DNA of 64,000 nucleotides. Source: Bacteroidales bacterium. Lineage in GTDB: Bacteria; Bacteroidota; Bacteroidia; Bacteroidales; M50B96. This document shows positions 62,183 through 64,000 of the stretch, piece by piece. A model generated the notes under the pieces. That model was given only the letters and a program-made list of their open reading frames with translations. It searched no databases and was not told where the DNA came from. How positions within the stretch are numbered: position 1 is the first letter of the stretch; every line of letters begins with the position of its first letter. The position numbers and the translations under genes are program-made. Where the stretch lies: contig JAIOYV010000032.1 of assembly GCA_021740905.1 (NCBI GenBank), positions 1 through 64,000 on the forward strand, given 5' to 3'.

Positions 62183-62851
62183 GTGAGCCATTATATTAGA
62201 AACCTGATTGCGCAGGGCGAACATCAAAGGCAGGATTTTAAGTTCGAGATTTCGGACTCGAAAAAGATTGCCAAAAGCTTGTCGGCTTTTTCGAATACCG
62301 ACGGGGGCAAGCTATTGGTGGGCGTAAAGGACAATGGCTCTATTGCCGGGGTTCGGTCCGAAGAAGAATATTACATGATCGAAGCGGCGGCCCAGATGTA
62401 CTGTAAACCCGAAGTGTTTTTTACAAGCAAGCAGTGGAAAATCGACGGCAAGGACATCCTCGAAATCGACATCCCCAAAGACAAGGACAAACGCCCCGTA
62501 TTGGCGCAGGATGCCGAAGGGAAATGGTTGCCCTACCTCCGGGTGGCCGATCAAAACCTGGTGGTGAACCAGGTACTTTTAAAGGTGTGGGAAAAGCAGA
62601 AAAACTCAACCGGGGTTTTTATCAAATATTCAAAAGCAGAAAAAACCCTGCTCGAATACCTTGATGCCAATGGCATCATCAGCCTGACAAAATATTGCAA
62701 GATTGCCGGCATCCCGCACCGCCTGGCACAAAACATCCTGGTCAATTTTATCATGCTTGACATTATTGATATCGTCATCACCCAAAAACAAACCTATTAC
62801 CGGATAAACGAGAACTTTGATTTGAAAGAGATTGAGGATAAGTTTGGATGA
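62183..62851 (+). CDS. AlbA_2 domain-containing protein (putative DNA/RNA-binding)
   Basis: Protein of 222 residues from a GTG start at 62183, the only in-frame start giving the full domain. The AlbA_2 (Schlafen-type) domain is clear: QGEHQRQDFKFEISDSKKIA, then LSAFSNTDGGKLLVGVKDNG and IAGVRSEEE. The C-terminal 75 residues look like a winged helix (GIISLTKYCKIAGIPHRLAQ). It lacks the HATPase-type region of the larger broken relative at 34354-36090. A regulator or nucleic-acid-binding protein of unknown target; it stands alone in the backbone. Confidence 0.8.
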   Translation: MSHYIRNLIAQGEHQRQDFKFEISDSKKIAKSLSAFSNTDGGKLLVGVKDNGSIAGVRSEEEYYMIEAAAQMYCKPEVFFTSKQWKIDGKDILEIDIPKDKDKRPVLAQDAEGKWLPYLRVADQNLVVNQVLLKVWEKQKNSTGVFIKYSKAEKTLLEYLDANGIISLTKYCKIAGIPHRLAQNILVNFIMLDIIDIVITQKQTYYRINENFDLKEIEDKFG

Positions 62852-62909
62852 TAAAAAATTGGGATGAAGCTAACGAACGATAGAAGTCTTCTTGCCCTAA
62901 TATTACTAT

Positions 62910-64000
62910 CTACTCTACCTTCACTATTCTGAGCGTTTTTGTTAAGTTCTTCATCTTTATATTACATAGATATATCCCAGGTTTCCAGGAATCAACCTGA
63001 AGGTTAATAGTATGTTTTCCTTTATGGAAGATTCGATTCTTAACTAAATTATCAATTAATTTCCCTTCAATATCAAAGATGTCGATACTTATCCTCTCAT
63101 CTTTATTCAAGAAAAATTCAATATTTGTGTTCCGGTAAAAGGGGTTCGGGTAAATGGAGACAAAATGACCCGAAGAAACACTTTCCGTTTCAATCCATGT
63201 TGAACCTCCATTATACGTTTTAAATAAACTGGTTTGGTAAGGATTGGATTGACGAATTAAGATGCCATAGTTTTCATCCAGGAATTCTATTTCACGATTT
63301 CCAACATCCCCAGCATTAAATTGGCTTATCCAGGTAAGCCCACCATCTCCAGTAAACCAAATTTCGAAGGAATTCATAACCCAACCAGTATCCTCATTAA
63401 GATAAAATCCATCATTGATTCCATTATAACCAAAATTTATAGTTTCCCAAGTAAGCCCACCATCTATTGTCTTATAATGATCGTTTCCATACGCATAACC
63501 TACTTGCTGGTTTAAAAATTGAACACCTCGTATGATAGAAGAGCCAGGAAGATCAACCATACTCCATTGTATCCCTCCATCGGCGGTTCTATGAACACGA
63601 CCAGCAATCTCACAAAACCACCCATGCAACGAATCTATAAATTGCAAATCAGATGGAGTTGATGTGCTCCCTATTTCATAAGAAGTCCAGTTTTGCCAAC
63701 CATCAATAGTTCTTAAAACCCAATGCCCTCCTGAACTGTAGCGATAAATTGCCCAACTATGCAAACTATCTGTAAACTCCAGTTCAAGAAATGAGTATTG
63801 ATCATCAAGAAGGTCAACCTGGACATTCCAGCTAAGTCCGCCATCAATTGTTTTCAACAATCGACCATCATCCGTACCAGTCCACATAATATCTCTACTT
63901 TCCAACCAAACAACTCTACAATTTGGAAATCCACTTACCCCAGTTGTAGCTATATCAATATAGTTTTCACTATCATTTTCGGTAAAAACCAACTGGTTGC
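62910..64000 (-). CDS. T9SS-exported YCF48/BNR-like protein (5' end beyond window)
   Basis: Partial gene: the frame is open to the window edge, so the signal peptide and start are not seen. At least four repeats of the type TxDGGxxW (TIDGGLSWN, TADGGIQWS, TIDGGLTWE, TGDGGLTWI) show a YCF48/BNR beta-propeller. Residues after YPNPFYRNTNIEFF form a T9SS type A sorting domain ending TKTLRIVKVE. It is convergent with the AlbA_2 gene. Extracellular or surface location is expected; no enzymatic role is implied by the propeller. Confidence 0.8.
   Translation of the reverse strand, partial: NQLVFTENDSENYIDIATTGVSGFPNCRVVWLESRDIMWTGTDDGRLLKTIDGGLSWNVQVDLLDDQYSFLELEFTDSLHSWAIYRYSSGGHWVLRTIDGWQNWTSYEIGSTSTPSDLQFIDSLHGWFCEIAGRVHRTADGGIQWSMVDLPGSSIIRGVQFLNQQVGYAYGNDHYKTIDGGLTWETINFGYNGINDGFYLNEDTGWVMNSFEIWFTGDGGLTWISQFNAGDVGNREIEFLDENYGILIRQSNPYQTSLFKTYNGGSTWIETESVSSGHFVSIYPNPFYRNTNIEFFLNKDERISIDIFDIEGKLIDNLVKNRIFHKGKHTINLQVDSWKPGIYLCNIKMKNLTKTLRIVKVE

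Overview
The window is from a Bacteroidota chromosome, probably class Bacteroidia. The evidence is a SusC/SusD outer-membrane pair, several secreted proteins with type IX secretion (T9SS) C-terminal sorting domains, promoter elements of the Bacteroidota type (TTTG ... TAnnTTTG), and an IntDOT-like tyrosine integrase. UGA is an ordinary stop here (for example at the end of cydB).

Layout. (1) 454-11540 is backbone: a large secreted adhesin-like protein, an S41 processing peptidase, a DUF134 regulator followed by cytochrome bd oxidase (cydA, cydB) and a CGGC-domain protein, a 13-bp-stem bidirectional terminator, and a T9SS-exported protein. (2) 12258-23492 is a maltodextrin-type Sus operon read leftward: susC, susD, susE-like, susF-like, an SLC45-type sugar transporter of the MFS, and malQ. 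No surface amylase or Sus regulator is visible. (3) 23881-25507 holds a small membrane protein, an ECF-type sigma factor and a putative molybdenum carrier protein. (4) 25573-61885 is a 36.3-kb integrated island bounded by a 23-bp direct repeat that copies the 3' end of tRNA-Arg(CCT). (5) 61937-64000 returns to backbone, with an AlbA_2-domain regulator and a T9SS protein cut by the window edge.

The island has an integrase next to the intact tRNA, and at the far end an unknown protein, an HTH protein, a P4-type primase/helicase and a DUF6371 protein. No relaxase, coupling protein or conjugation gene is visible. Its core is a leftward type I restriction-modification cluster with unusual insertions: half-size HsdS, HsdM, metallophosphoesterase, an AbiE-like antitoxin/nucleotidyltransferase pair, a cluster of eight TTGCAA sites, full-size HsdS, a winged-helix nucleotidyltransferase, an AlbA_2/ATP-binding protein broken by an in-frame TGA, HsdR and a YgjP-like metallopeptidase. 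A putative PD-(D/E)xK nuclease, a zinc-finger/coiled-coil protein, a 31-bp tandem repeat array, RidA, a 3805-residue T9SS surface protein and a membrane TPR-LuxR regulator complete the cargo.

The strongest candidate for something undescribed is the composite defence cluster: a type I R-M system that physically encloses a type IV-like toxin-antitoxin pair and a second nucleotidyltransferase behind its own repeat-rich control region, carried by a satellite-like element. All functions are read from sequence motifs and family memory; no database search was run.
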